Shown: positions 1-9,817, counted from the first letter of the stretch. The stretch is 64,000 bases of DNA from Gammaproteobacteria bacterium AqS3 (GCA_001750645.1 MEIF01000002.1:1-64000), one strand, 5' to 3'. Notes: generated by a model not told the origin, from the sequence alone. Numbers and translations are program-made.

Positions 1-2246
1 TCCGCCGCACTCACCGTCACCGTCTGCGCCGTTCCCCAGTCGGTCGTGGTGAAGGTCAGCTGGTTCTGATTGTCGTCTTCGCCCGTGTCGGTGTCGACGG
101 TGACATCGGTGTTGGTCGGCTGCCGCAGGGTCACCGTCACGTCCTCGCTCGGCTGGGTCTTCAGCTTCACCGTGAAGGTGGCGGTCGAACCCTCGGTCAC
201 CGCCAGCGGATCCGTGCCCGGGACGAACACCAGAGCCGCAGTGTCGTTGTCCGTCACCCTCACCGTCACCGCTGCCGACTCGTCCGTGTAGTCCCCGCCG
301 GTGGCCGTCACGTTGATCGTCGCCGTGTCCTGGGCCGTGTCGTCGTCCTGCCCCGCCGTCACCGTCACGATCTGCGCCCCGCCCCAGTTCGAGTTCGTAA
401 ACGTCAGCGAGGTGTGGTCCAGGGTCAGGTCGGTTCCGGTCGTCCCGCCCAGGTTCACCGTCACGTTTGACGGAGGCTGTGCCGCCAGCTGAACCGTGAA
501 TGTGCCGTTCGCACCTTCACGGATATCCAGGGAGGTGGCCGAGACCGTCAACCCCCGGTCGTCGTCGTTGACATCCACCTGCACAGTTGCACCGTCAGTG
601 ATGCCATCACCGGCGAGCGTGATCGTCGCACTGTCATCAGCCCCATCGCTGTCAGAGGCCGCAGTGACCGCAACGGTCTGGGGCGTGTTCCAATTGCCGT
701 CGCTGCCGCCGGTAAACGTCAGCGAGGTCGGATTGGGCGTGACGTCGGTGTTGTCGGATGTCAGCGTGACCGTCCTGCCCTCGCTGGAAGGCTGCGCGGA
801 CAGCTTGACGGTGAAGGTCGCCCCGGTGGCGTCCTGCTCATCCACGGTCAGCGAAGTCGCCGACAGGGTCAGCCCGACATCGTCTTCGGTCACCGAGACC
901 GACACCGAACCGGCCAGGACGCTGGTGCCGCCCAGGCTGATGGTCGCACTGTCGTCGTCGCCATCGCCGTCGTGACCCGCTGTGACCGTCACAGTCTGAT
1001 CGGCGCTCCAATTGCTGCCGGTAAACGTCAGCGAGGCCGGGCTGAGCGTGACATCGGGGTTGCTGGATGTCAGCGTGACCACCCTGTTTCCGCTCGGCGG
1101 CTGCTCGGCCAGCTTGACTGAAAAAGTGTCCGAATCTCCCTCCATCACTGTGAGCGAGTTCGGCGAAATCACCAGCCCGACCTCGTCGTCGGTCACCGAG
1201 ACAGACAGCGAGCTGGACACGACGCCGGTTCCGGTCAGGTTGATGGTGGCGCTGCCGTCGTCCTGGTCGTCATCTTGCACGGCTTCGACCGTCACGGTCT
1301 GGGCGGCGCTCCAGTCGGAGCCTTTGAAGGTCAGCGAGGCCGGGGTCACGGCGGCTTCGTCATCGGTGGATGCCAGCCTGACCGTCCGCGCCACCTGCAC
1401 TGCGGAGGCCAGGCGAACCGTGAAGGTGCTTGTATCGCCCTCATTCATCGGCAGCGATGTCTCCGACGAGACCATTGTGATGTCGTCGTCGATGACATTC
1501 ACAGCGGCGAATTCACTTCTGCTGCCGGCCAACGTGATATCAAACTGAAAGGTCTCATCGATGACATTGGCGTCATCGGCCGCCGTCACCGTCACCGTCC
1601 GAGCCTCCTCCCACTGCGCCGGCGTGAAGGTCAGGGTGTCGTCTTGAGCCAAAGTGCCCGCATCGGTGGAAAAGGTCACATCGGGGGCGTTGCCGGTCCG
1701 CGTAAAACGCAGGACCACATCATCGACGGGCTCCACTGTCAGCCTGATCGTGAAGGTTGTCGAGCTTCCCTCTGTGACGTAGAGCGCATAATTTGTCACC
1801 GACAGCTCAAAGAAGTCCGGATCTGAAACTGTGACCGTGAAGCTGCCGGTCGCCGAGTCGTAGCCGCCGCCCGCCGCCGTCAGCGAGAGAATCGCCCTGT
1901 CGTTGCTGTAATTATCGTCAACCTGTGTTTCGATATAGATGTGCTGGCTGGTTTCCCAATTCGATGACGTGAAGGTCAGGGTGAGCTGACTGGACTTGTC
2001 ACCCTCCTGGCTGGCGCCCACCGTCACATCCGTGTTGTCCGACCGCACGGTGACGGTCACATCTGCGCTCGGCTGCTGCGACAGCTTGACGTGGAAAGAG
2101 GTCGACAAGCCCTCGCGAATCTCTATCGATGTTGACGACAGAACCAGCTCCTGACCCCACGCCGGCGCCGAGAGCGCCAGCCCCGCCAGCAGCACACCGG
2201 CAAGCGCCACCGGAAGCCGACAAAGATGGAGGATGCTGCCCTTCAA
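1..2246 (-). CDS. Giant surface/secreted protein with Calx-beta-like repeats (5' end of gene; continues past the left window edge)
   Basis: Minus strand reads LKGSILHLCRLPVALAGVLLAGLALSAPAWGQELVLSSTSIEIREGLST (signal peptide, TTG start at 2246), followed by about 100-aa repeats of the type 'LTVSATSLDIREG..GTFTVQLAAQPSSNVTV...LTFTNSNWGGAQIVTVTAGQDDD'. No closed ORF is listed because it runs off the window. Confidence 0.8.
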   Translation of the reverse strand, partial: MKGSILHLCRLPVALAGVLLAGLALSAPAWGQELVLSSTSIEIREGLSTSFHVKLSQQPSADVTVTVRSDNTDVTVGASQEGDKSSQLTLTFTSSNWETSQHIYIETQVDDNYSNDRAILSLTAAGGGYDSATGSFTVTVSDPDFFELSVTNYALYVTEGSSTTFTIRLTVEPVDDVVLRFTRTGNAPDVTFSTDAGTLAQDDTLTFTPAQWEEARTVTVTAADDANVIDETFQFDITLAGSRSEFAAVNVIDDDITMVSSETSLPMNEGDTSTFTVRLASAVQVARTVRLASTDDEAAVTPASLTFKGSDWSAAQTVTVEAVQDDDQDDGSATINLTGTGVVSSSLSVSVTDDEVGLVISPNSLTVMEGDSDTFSVKLAEQPPSGNRVVTLTSSNPDVTLSPASLTFTGSNWSADQTVTVTAGHDGDGDDDSATISLGGTSVLAGSVSVSVTEDDVGLTLSATSLTVDEQDATGATFTVKLSAQPSSEGRTVTLTSDNTDVTPNPTSLTFTGGSDGNWNTPQTVAVTAASDSDGADDSATITLAGDGITDGATVQVDVNDDDRGLTVSATSLDIREGANGTFTVQLAAQPPSNVTVNLGGTTGTDLTLDHTSLTFTNSNWGGAQIVTVTAGQDDDTAQDTATINVTATGGDYTDESAAVTVRVTDNDTAALVFVPGTDPLAVTEGSTATFTVKLKTQPSEDVTVTLRQPTNTDVTVDTDTGEDDNQNQLTFTTTDWGTAQTVTVSAA

Positions 2247-2314
2247 ACCAGTGCCCGAATCGATTTCTAAGCGCGCTTAATCAGCGCGATTCGAGCGGGC
2301 GAAAGGGGCTGTGA

Positions 2315-2326
2315 GGGGGGGGGGGG
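2315..2326. repeat. 12-bp poly-G homopolymer (poly-C on the coding strand) upstream of the giant repeat protein
   Basis: gtga-GGGGGGGGGGGG-cgct read directly. Confidence 0.9.
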
Positions 2327-2335
2327 CGCTGGCAG

Positions 2336-2364
2336 TGACAGGGGTTCGCCTGGAACCCCTGTCA
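2336..2364. promoter_or_regulatory. Perfect 12-bp inverted repeat, TGACAGGGGTTC-gcctg-GAACCCCTGTCA
   Basis: Direct reading; not immediately followed by a T-run, so an operator or 5' UTR hairpin is as likely as a terminator. Confidence 0.7.
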
Positions 2365-2687
2365 ACGATAAATCTGTTTTTCTTGTTGAAGTTGGTTTCT
2401 GGTGCCGAGGCCGGAAATGGATGATGCATATTTTCTCTCCACTGTCTTGTCCTCCGCCCCAGCGCAAGGGCAGGGATTGTATAGCAAAAAGGACTGCGCA
2501 ACCTTTTGATATGACTGGCTTTTTAGATTTATCGAGACGGCAGTCCTAATTGGGGGCGGTCTGCATCCACATCATTTGCAGCGAGTTGGGAGGCTGCCGG
2601 CGAATTCAAGGCTGCCAGCTGTCAGGGGGTTTTTGGCGACCGGCAATCCCGCCCGTCGCCTGCAAATACATATTGGAGGAACATGAA

Positions 2688-3011
2688 ATGGACGCAAACA
2701 AAGTTGCAGGTGCGCTGATTGCCAAGCAGCACAAGGCGGAACAGGAGCGGGAAGAGCTGCTGGCGCTGCTGCCGATCGTCGAGGGAATGAGCTGGGACTC
2801 AAACCGGAATCAAGGCGATGACATCGTCCTGCTCCGCTACGGCAGAGAGGTTCTCGGTCGCCTGAGACGCCACTCGGACTGCTGGGTGATATTCACGCAC
2901 AGGTTGACCGGCCGCGATGACCTGGTTGAGGGCCGCTATAAAACCGGGCTGGAGGCCGGAGAGGTGCTGCTCGCACTCACGCGCCAGCTGGATGCAGATG
3001 CGGCCGGCTGA
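2688..3011 (+). CDS. Small hypothetical protein (107 aa)
   Basis: ATG at 2688 with GGAGGA about 8 nt upstream; MDANKVAGALIAKQHKAEQEREELLALLPIVEGMSW... Confidence 0.65.
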   Translation: MDANKVAGALIAKQHKAEQEREELLALLPIVEGMSWDSNRNQGDDIVLLRYGREVLGRLRRHSDCWVIFTHRLTGRDDLVEGRYKTGLEAGEVLLALTRQLDADAAG

Positions 3012-3120
3012 TCCCGATCATCATCGCCCTTCCCAGCCAACGCCCCTGAATCATCAGGGCGGGGAAAGGTGATACATTGCATTTTCACTCACCTTTAACC
3101 GGGCTGGAGGCTCATTTGAC

Positions 3121-4080
3121 ATGAATGTGGAAAACGAGATCAAGGATCTCAGGGCAACCCTGGAAGCGCACGAGCACAGTTGCAGCGAGGAGCGTCAAAC
3201 AGTTGCGGAGCGTTTTGAAGAGCTTGAATTCGAGATCAAGCAATTCAAGGTCAATGTTGGAGGAAACACCAGTGGCATCACGGGGCAAGCGGATGGCCTG
3301 AAAGAGAGTTTCAAAGCCGAAATCAACCTCGCCAAGAATGAAATCCAGAGCGAGATCAGGTTTGAAATCATCGGGGTCAGAGAGGAGCTCAAGGGCGAGA
3401 TCCAAGGGGTCAGAGAAGAGCTCAAGGGCGAGGTCCAAGGGGTCAGAGAAGAGCTCAAGGGCGAGATCCAGGGGGTCAGAGAGGAGCTCAAAGGTGACAT
3501 CAAAGAGGCCAGAGAAAAATTGGAGAACAAGATCGATGGCTCCAGGCAGGAACTGGAAGGCAAGATCAATGGGGTCAGAGAAGAGCTCAAAGGTGACATC
3601 AAAGAGGTCAGAGAAAATCTGGAGGGCAAGATCGATGGCTCCAGGCAGGAACTGGAAGGCAAGATCGATGGGGTCAGAGAAGAGCTCAAAGGTGACATCA
3701 AAGAGGTCAGAGAAAATCTGGAGGGCAAGATCGATGGGGTCAGAGATGAACTCAAGGGCGAGATCCAAGGGGTCAGAGAAGAGCTCAAAGGTGACATCAA
3801 AGAGGCCAGAGAAAATCTGGAGGGCAAGATCGATGGCTCCAGGCAGGAACTGGAAGGCAAGATCAATGGGGTCAGAGAAGAGCTCAAAGGTGACATCAAA
3901 GAGGCCAGAGAAAATCTGGAGGGCAAGATCGACGGCCTCAGAGAAGAGATGCGAAACTCCCTGGACGCCATTAACGCCAATGTCACCAAAGCCATCAGCA
4001 ATTTCAAAATCCTCTGGATCGCGGCATCTGCGGGGCCGCTAACCATCATTGCCCTGTTTGTGGAGCGCTGGCTGGGCTAG
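3121..4080 (+). CDS. Coiled-coil protein with 18 tandem 11-aa repeats and a C-terminal transmembrane helix
   Basis: ORF 319 aa; (GVREELKGEIQ/GVREELKGDIK/EARENLEGKID/GSRQELEGKIN)n; C-terminal ISNFKILWIAASAGPLTIIALFVERWLG. Confidence 0.85.
   Translation: MNVENEIKDLRATLEAHEHSCSEERQTVAERFEELEFEIKQFKVNVGGNTSGITGQADGLKESFKAEINLAKNEIQSEIRFEIIGVREELKGEIQGVREELKGEVQGVREELKGEIQGVREELKGDIKEAREKLENKIDGSRQELEGKINGVREELKGDIKEVRENLEGKIDGSRQELEGKIDGVREELKGDIKEVRENLEGKIDGVRDELKGEIQGVREELKGDIKEARENLEGKIDGSRQELEGKINGVREELKGDIKEARENLEGKIDGLREEMRNSLDAINANVTKAISNFKILWIAASAGPLTIIALFVERWLG
3373..3966 (+). repeat. 18 x 33-bp in-frame tandem repeats (hendecads)
   Basis: Contiguous 33-bp units from ggggtcagagaggagctcaagggcgagatccaa to ...aactccctggac. 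Confidence 0.9.
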
Positions 4081-4090
4081 GGGCGGACGT

Positions 4091-5329
4091 TCAGCCGGCT
4101 GCGGCGGCGGTCAGCTGATCCAGATAATCGTTGCCGTCCTCGGCCAGTGCGCTCGGATCCTCCACTCGGGGGAAGCGGTGCAGGGCGCGGCGCAGGGCGA
4201 GAAATTCGCGCGGCCGGTTGACCGCCTCGACCGCCCGCACGCGCCGCTCGGCGTCCAGATAGAAGTAGAGGAATTCGCCGGCATCGACATCGCCCCTGAG
4301 CACCCCGTCGTACTCGGGCCGAACCAGCCCGGCCAGCTGCAGCTTGACGTCGTATTGATCCGACCAGAACCAGGGGATCTGGCTGTAGGCCGCCGGACTG
4401 CCGGCGATGTCGGCGGCGACCGTGCGGGCCTGCTCCAGCGCATTGGGCACCGACTCGAGCCGCAGCCGGGCACCGAGCAGCGCATTGGGATGGCTGCTGC
4501 AGTCGCCGCAGGCGTAGACCCCGGCGACCGGCGTGCGGGCAAATTCGTCGACGCAGATGCCGTTGTCGCAGGGCAGTCCGGCGGCCTCGGCCAGCTCGAC
4601 CCTGGGGCGAACGCCGACCCCGATGACTGCGGCGTCGGCCGGCAGCGTCTGACCCGAGGACGTCACCACTCCGGTGATGCGCCCGGCCTCGCCGATCAGC
4701 CGCTCAACCCCGGTGCCGGTGTGGATGACCGCACCGCGCCCGCTGTGCAGCCGGGTGTAGAACTCCGATATGAAGGGCGAGGTGACGCGCTGCAGGATGC
4801 GCTCGGCGAGCTCGACCAGCTCAACCCTGAGACCGGCCTCAACCGCAACGGCGGCGACCTCCAATCCGATGTAGCCGCCGCCGATGACGACGAGCCGACC
4901 GCCGCCGCCGAGCGCCTCCCTGAGCCGGTCCGAGTCATGGCGCGTGCGCAGGTAGTGAACGCCCTCCAGGTCGGCACCCTCGATCGGCAGGCGCACGGGC
5001 TCAACCCCGGTGGCCAGAACCAGATGACTCCAGGACACCCAGCCGGCCCCGTCCAGCTGGACGCGCCGTCCGTCCAGGTCGAGCGCCAGGGCCCGTGAAT
5101 CGGTGTGCACCGTGACGTTGTTCTCGCCCCACCACTCGGCCGGCTTGACGCGCAGGCGCGCCTCGTTGAACTGCCCCTGCAGGTACTGCTTGGAGAGCGG
5201 CGGGCGCTGGTAGGGCAGCTCGGGCTCCTCGGCGATGATGTGGATCGGCGCCGGGTGTCCGAGCCGGCGCAATTCAACCGCAACCTGGGCGCCCGACTGC
5301 CCGCCCCCAACAATGACCACCTGCTGCAT
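4091..5329 (-). CDS. FAD-dependent pyridine nucleotide-disulfide oxidoreductase (ferredoxin/rubredoxin reductase type)
   Basis: MQQVVIVGGGQSGAQVAVELRRLG...; second GxGxxG 'LVVIGGGYIGLEVAAVA'; 'GVYACGDCSSHPN'; GGAGAGG upstream of ATG. Confidence 0.85.
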   Translation of the reverse strand: MQQVVIVGGGQSGAQVAVELRRLGHPAPIHIIAEEPELPYQRPPLSKQYLQGQFNEARLRVKPAEWWGENNVTVHTDSRALALDLDGRRVQLDGAGWVSWSHLVLATGVEPVRLPIEGADLEGVHYLRTRHDSDRLREALGGGGRLVVIGGGYIGLEVAAVAVEAGLRVELVELAERILQRVTSPFISEFYTRLHSGRGAVIHTGTGVERLIGEAGRITGVVTSSGQTLPADAAVIGVGVRPRVELAEAAGLPCDNGICVDEFARTPVAGVYACGDCSSHPNALLGARLRLESVPNALEQARTVAADIAGSPAAYSQIPWFWSDQYDVKLQLAGLVRPEYDGVLRGDVDAGEFLYFYLDAERRVRAVEAVNRPREFLALRRALHRFPRVEDPSALAEDGNDYLDQLTAAAAG

Positions 5330-5348
5330 TGCTCCTCTCCTCAGTCGC

Positions 5349-8012
5349 TCAACCGCCGGCCTGCCGCACTTGGGCGGCCGAGCCGACACGGCTTTCCAGC
5401 ATAGCGCAGAACTTCCGGCGAAAATTCTCGTCGTTGAGCTCCGGCGTGCTGAGCACCCCGTCGAGGGTGAACAGGTCCTCGACGCGCTCGCCGAGGGTGA
5501 TGATGCGGGCGTCGGAGAGGTGCAGGTCGGCCTCCATCAGCACCTGCCCGATCCGCGCCAGCACCCCGGGGGCGTCGGGGCAGTCGACCCTCAGCGTCCA
5601 GAAGCCGCTGGCCTCCGGGTGCAGGCTGACGCTGCTGGACTGCGGAAAATGCTCCAGGTGCCGGGGGGTGCGGAGGTTGGGCGGCTGCGGCCGCTCGCTC
5701 TGCATCAGCGCCGCCTCGAGGTGCCCGGCAATCTCGGCAAAGCGCGCCTCGTCAACCGGCGAGCCGTCGGCGTCCTGGACCACGTAGGTGTGCAGGATGC
5801 GGTCCCCGCCGGCATCGGTGATCAGGGTGGCGTCGAGGGCGCTCAGCCCCAGCTCGGTGAGCGCGCAGACCACCTGGGAGAAGCGCCAGCGGTGCCTGGA
5901 GGCGTAGATCAGGATGCGGCAGATGCGGTTGGGTGCGCGCCCCATCGTGCAGAGCCGCACCAGCGGTCGGCCGCCGCCGACATCGCCCAGCAGCTCGGTG
6001 GCGTGCCAGGCCGCCACCTCGGGCGGGGTGCGGCGCAGGTAGTTGCCGCCCAGCTGGGTCCAAAGCCCGAGCAGGCGATCACGGGGCAGCGCATCGCCGA
6101 TGAGTCCGAAGACCGCCTCGGAGACATCCTCGGCGGGTGCACCGGCGCCCGGCAGGAACGCCGAGGACGCCCGCAGGTGGCTGCGCGCCTTGAAGTAGAG
6201 CTCGTTCAGCAGCGTCGCGCGCCAGCTGTTCCAGAGCGACGGGTTGGTCGCCAGAATGTCGGTGACGGTGAGCACATAGAGGTAGTCCAGCGCCCGCAGC
6301 GACGGGATCTGGGCGCAGAAGTTCTCGATGACCTCGGGACTGGAGAGGTTCTCCCGCTGGGCGACCAGGGACATCAGCAGGTGCCGGCGCACCAGAAATT
6401 CAAGCAGATCCCGGGCGCGCGCATCGAGCCGCATGCGCTCGGCAAACCGGCGCGCGTCCACGGCTCCGAGCTCGCTGTGGTCGCCGCCCCGGCCCTTGCC
6501 GATGTCGTGAAACATCCCGGCGATGTAGAGCAGCCGGCGGTCGAGTCCGGCGAGCCGGGCGTGGGCATCCGGCAGCTCCGCAACGGCCTCGGGCAGCTGC
6601 AGCGCCTCCATGTGCTCGATCACGCGCAGCGTGTGGGCGTCGATGGTGTAGATGTGATAGAGATCAAACTGGCTGACGCCCTCAATGGCGGCAAACTCGG
6701 GGATGTAGGCCTGCAGCACGCCGTAGCGCCGCATGCGCCTGAGCTGCAGGCCGACCCCCTGCCCCTGGTGCAGCAGCTTCAGAAAGGCGCGCCGGGCCGA
6801 CGCATCGCTGCCGGCCTGATTCAGCCTGTCCCGGTGGCGGCGCAGCAGCCGGATGGTGCGGGACGACAGGTCGCTGATGTCGCTGCGACCCGCCAGCAGC
6901 GCAAAGGCCTCGATCATCGCCGCCGGCCGCTCGGCGAACAGCGCCTCATCGGTGACATCCAGGTCGGTGCCGATGCGCCCGAAGCGGGCGTTGATGCGCC
7001 TGCGGGTCTTCTGCCCGGCGCCCCGCAGCAGCCGCTCGTCAAAGTACTGCATGAGGAAGTGCGACATCTCCGAGGCGCGCAGCACCGTGCGGAAGTAGTG
7101 CCGCATGAAACTCTCGACCGCGCGCGCGGCGCCGTCGCCGGTGTAGCCGAACAGCTCGGCCAGCTGCAGCTGGTACTCAAACATCAGCCGCTCCTGCGGT
7201 TTGCCGGCGACGCAGTGCAGCCCGTAGCGGATCTGCCACAGATCCCGCATGGCGGTGACGACCTCGCGATACTCCGCGCGCGTGATCTCGCCGACATCGG
7301 CCAGGCCGGCCAGACCGCGCCGCACCTTGAGCGAGCGCATGGCAATCCACTCCAGATTCTGCAGGTCGCGCAGCGCCCCGAGACCGTTCTTGACGTCCGG
7401 CTGCAGGCGGTACTCGGTGTTGTCGTGATTCTGGTGGCGCTCGTGCTGCTCGCGCCGCTTGGCGAGGTAGTAGCGCTCCAGCGGCTCAAACGCACCCTGC
7501 AGCCTTCTGCGAAAGGCGTTGTAGGTCTGGCGCGACCCCGCCAGCAGGCGGCTCTCGCTCATGCCGGTCAGCGCGCTGATGTCCTCGCGGGCGAGGGCAA
7601 TGCTCTGACCCACGGAGCCGATGCTGTGGCCGACCTTCAGCCCGGCGTCCCATATCGTGCGGATCAGCGCGGCGGCCTCCTCCCGGTGGCCGGGGCCGCC
7701 CTCGAGCAGCAGCAGGTCGATGTCCGAGTGCGGGAACAGCTCGCGGCGCCCGTAGCCGCCGACCGGCAGCAGCGCCCAGCTGCTGCCCGCGAGCCCGCTC
7801 TGGCGCCAGCTCTGGCGCAGCAGCGAGTCGATCGCGGCGGCGCGCTCGCCGAGCAGCGGGGCGACGCGCGCCTCGGGCCGGGCCAGAAAGCGGTCGCAGA
7901 GCGTGGCGGTATGCACCTGGAGCAGCTGCCTCGCCCGCTGCACGCCGTCGGCGCCCGACAGATCCAAATGCCCCAGCTCCCGCTCAAAGCGGTCGAGACC
8001 GGGCGACTTCAA
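5349..8012 (-). CDS. glnD: Bifunctional [protein-PII] uridylyltransferase/uridylyl-removing enzyme
   Basis: GGYGRRELFPHSDIDLLLL nucleotidyltransferase motif, HD domain 'GMFHDIGKGRGGDHSELG', C-terminal ACT-like region; TTG start overlaps the map stop (TTGA) after GAGGAG. Confidence 0.9.
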   Translation of the reverse strand: MKSPGLDRFERELGHLDLSGADGVQRARQLLQVHTATLCDRFLARPEARVAPLLGERAAAIDSLLRQSWRQSGLAGSSWALLPVGGYGRRELFPHSDIDLLLLEGGPGHREEAAALIRTIWDAGLKVGHSIGSVGQSIALAREDISALTGMSESRLLAGSRQTYNAFRRRLQGAFEPLERYYLAKRREQHERHQNHDNTEYRLQPDVKNGLGALRDLQNLEWIAMRSLKVRRGLAGLADVGEITRAEYREVVTAMRDLWQIRYGLHCVAGKPQERLMFEYQLQLAELFGYTGDGAARAVESFMRHYFRTVLRASEMSHFLMQYFDERLLRGAGQKTRRRINARFGRIGTDLDVTDEALFAERPAAMIEAFALLAGRSDISDLSSRTIRLLRRHRDRLNQAGSDASARRAFLKLLHQGQGVGLQLRRMRRYGVLQAYIPEFAAIEGVSQFDLYHIYTIDAHTLRVIEHMEALQLPEAVAELPDAHARLAGLDRRLLYIAGMFHDIGKGRGGDHSELGAVDARRFAERMRLDARARDLLEFLVRRHLLMSLVAQRENLSSPEVIENFCAQIPSLRALDYLYVLTVTDILATNPSLWNSWRATLLNELYFKARSHLRASSAFLPGAGAPAEDVSEAVFGLIGDALPRDRLLGLWTQLGGNYLRRTPPEVAAWHATELLGDVGGGRPLVRLCTMGRAPNRICRILIYASRHRWRFSQVVCALTELGLSALDATLITDAGGDRILHTYVVQDADGSPVDEARFAEIAGHLEAALMQSERPQPPNLRTPRHLEHFPQSSSVSLHPEASGFWTLRVDCPDAPGVLARIGQVLMEADLHLSDARIITLGERVEDLFTLDGVLSTPELNDENFRRKFCAMLESRVGSAAQVRQAGG

Positions 8013-8770
8013 AAGGACTCCTCGCTGCGCGCGGTCAGCACCTCGCAGCCCCCGGACGTGACCATCAGCGTGTGCTCCCACTGCGCCGAGGCCTTGCCGT
8101 CGGCGGTCTTGGCGGTCCAGTTGTCGGACATCAGCTTGGTGCGCCAGGTGCCCAGGTTGATCATGGGCTCGATGGTGAAGCACAGCCCCTCTTTGAGCAC
8201 CTCGCCGGTTCCGGCCCTGCCGGTGTGCAGCACCTGCGGCTCATCGTGGAATGCGGTGCCGATGCCGTGCCCGCAGAACTCGCGCACCACCGAGTAGTGG
8301 CTGGCCTCGGCGTGCTCCTGGATCGCCCAGCCGATGTCGCCCAGGCGCGCCCCGGGGCGCACGCAGTCGATGCCCCGGTAGAGGCACTCCCGGGTCACCC
8401 GCACCAGCCGCTCAAGGTGGGCCGGCACGCGCCCGACGCAGAACATCTTGCTGGTGTCGCCGTGGTGCCCGTCCTTGATGACGGTGACATCGATGTTGAG
8501 GATGTCGCCCGAGCGCAGCGCCCGCTCGGAGGGAATGCCGTGGCACACCACCTCGTTGATCGAGGTGCAGATCGATTTCGGAAAGCCGCGGTAGTTCAGC
8601 GGCGCCGGTATCGCCTTCTGCTCCAGGGTGATGTAGTCGTGGCATATCCGGTTCAGCTCATCGGTCGTGACCCCGGGCTGGACGTGCTCGGTGATCATCT
8701 CAAGCACAGCGGCCGCCAGGCGGCCGGCCGTGCGCATTTTCTGTCTCTGTTCCTCGGTGCGGGCGATCAC
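8009..8770 (-). CDS. map: Type I methionine aminopeptidase
   Basis: MIARTEEQRQKMRTAGRLAAAVLEMI...NYRGFPKSICTSINEVVCHGIP...GHGIGTAFHDEPQVLH...FTIEPMIN. Confidence 0.95.
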   Translation of the reverse strand: MIARTEEQRQKMRTAGRLAAAVLEMITEHVQPGVTTDELNRICHDYITLEQKAIPAPLNYRGFPKSICTSINEVVCHGIPSERALRSGDILNIDVTVIKDGHHGDTSKMFCVGRVPAHLERLVRVTRECLYRGIDCVRPGARLGDIGWAIQEHAEASHYSVVREFCGHGIGTAFHDEPQVLHTGRAGTGEVLKEGLCFTIEPMINLGTWRTKLMSDNWTAKTADGKASAQWEHTLMVTSGGCEVLTARSEESF

Positions 8771-8878
8771 GGTGCGGGCGCAGCGGCGGCGGCGAAATTC
8801 TACACGCCCCGCAGCGGGTGTTCGGCACTTTGGCGGCGGCTATACTTTTGACCCTTGCGGCACCCGAGCGGTGAGGCC

Positions 8879-9817
8879 ATGCTGCAGCGCACCCTGCACA
8901 ATCCGATCAAGATCCGGGGCACCGGACTGCACAGCGGCAAACAGATCCTGGTGCAGCTGATGCCCGCCCCGCCCGACACCGGGATCATCTTCAGGCGCTC
9001 GGACCTGCCCGACTCATCGCCGATCCCGGCCAAGGCCGCCAACGTCATCGACACCACGCTTTCGACCACGCTCGGCAACCGCGACGAGGACACCCGCATC
9101 GGCACCGTCGAGCACCTGCTGTCGGCCTGCGCCGGGCTGGGCATGGACAACCTCTTCATCGATGTCGACGGGCCCGAGCTGCCGATCATGGACGGCAGCG
9201 CCTCGCCCTTCATCTTCCACATGCAGTCGGCCGGCATCGCCCTGCAGGGGCGGGAGAAAAAATTCATCCGCATCAACAAGACCATCGAGGTTCGCTCGGG
9301 CGACATCTGGGCGCGCATCTCGCCGCACGAGGGCTTCCGGGTCTGCTACACCCTGCTCTACGACCACCCGGTGCTGCAGCGCTACGCCTCGACCGTCGAG
9401 GTCGACTTCTCGACCACGACCTTCGTCAAGGAGATCAGCCGCGCGCGCACGTTCGGATTCGCCCAGGACCTGCAGCGGCTGACCCAGCAGAACCTCGCCC
9501 TCGGCGCCAGCGAGCGCAACGCCATCGCCGTCGGCGACACCGGCATCAACAACCCCGAGGGGCTGCGCTCGGATCGCGAGTTCGCCATGCACAAGATCCT
9601 CGACTGCATCGGCGATCTCTACCTGCTGGGGCACAACATGATCGGCCAGTTCGAGGGCTACAAGTCGGGCCACACCATCAACAACGCCCTGCTGCTGAAG
9701 CTGGTCGAAGAGGACGCCTTTGAGATCATCAGCTTCGAAGACGAGCGGGGCTGCCCGATATCGCTCTCGCGCGGCTTCGGCGGCGAGACGCGGGCGAACG
9801 CGGCCCTCGCCATCTGA
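8879..9817 (+). CDS. lpxC: UDP-3-O-acyl-N-acetylglucosamine deacetylase
   Basis: MLQRTLHNPIKIRGTGLHSGKQ...VEHLLSACAGLGMDNLFIDVDGPELPIMDGSASPFIF... Confidence 0.95.
   Translation: MLQRTLHNPIKIRGTGLHSGKQILVQLMPAPPDTGIIFRRSDLPDSSPIPAKAANVIDTTLSTTLGNRDEDTRIGTVEHLLSACAGLGMDNLFIDVDGPELPIMDGSASPFIFHMQSAGIALQGREKKFIRINKTIEVRSGDIWARISPHEGFRVCYTLLYDHPVLQRYASTVEVDFSTTTFVKEISRARTFGFAQDLQRLTQQNLALGASERNAIAVGDTGINNPEGLRSDREFAMHKILDCIGDLYLLGHNMIGQFEGYKSGHTINNALLLKLVEEDAFEIISFEDERGCPISLSRGFGGETRANAALAI

Noticed and set aside
70-1826. Plus-strand Ser/Thr/Val-rich ORFs at the window start
   Set aside because: Antisense of the Calx-beta-like repeat gene on the minus strand, whose signal peptide and repeats are clear.
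3195-4049. Minus-strand 284-aa and plus-strand frame-2 repetitive ORFs; also considered as a CRISPR array
   Set aside because: They follow from the 33-bp in-frame repeats of the coiled-coil gene; contiguous repeats without spacers are not CRISPR.
5235-8297. 1020-aa plus-strand ORF antisense to glnD/map
   Set aside because: Composition is Ala/Arg/Gln/His-rich with no recognisable domain; it mirrors GC-rich codon bias of real glnD and map on the other strand.
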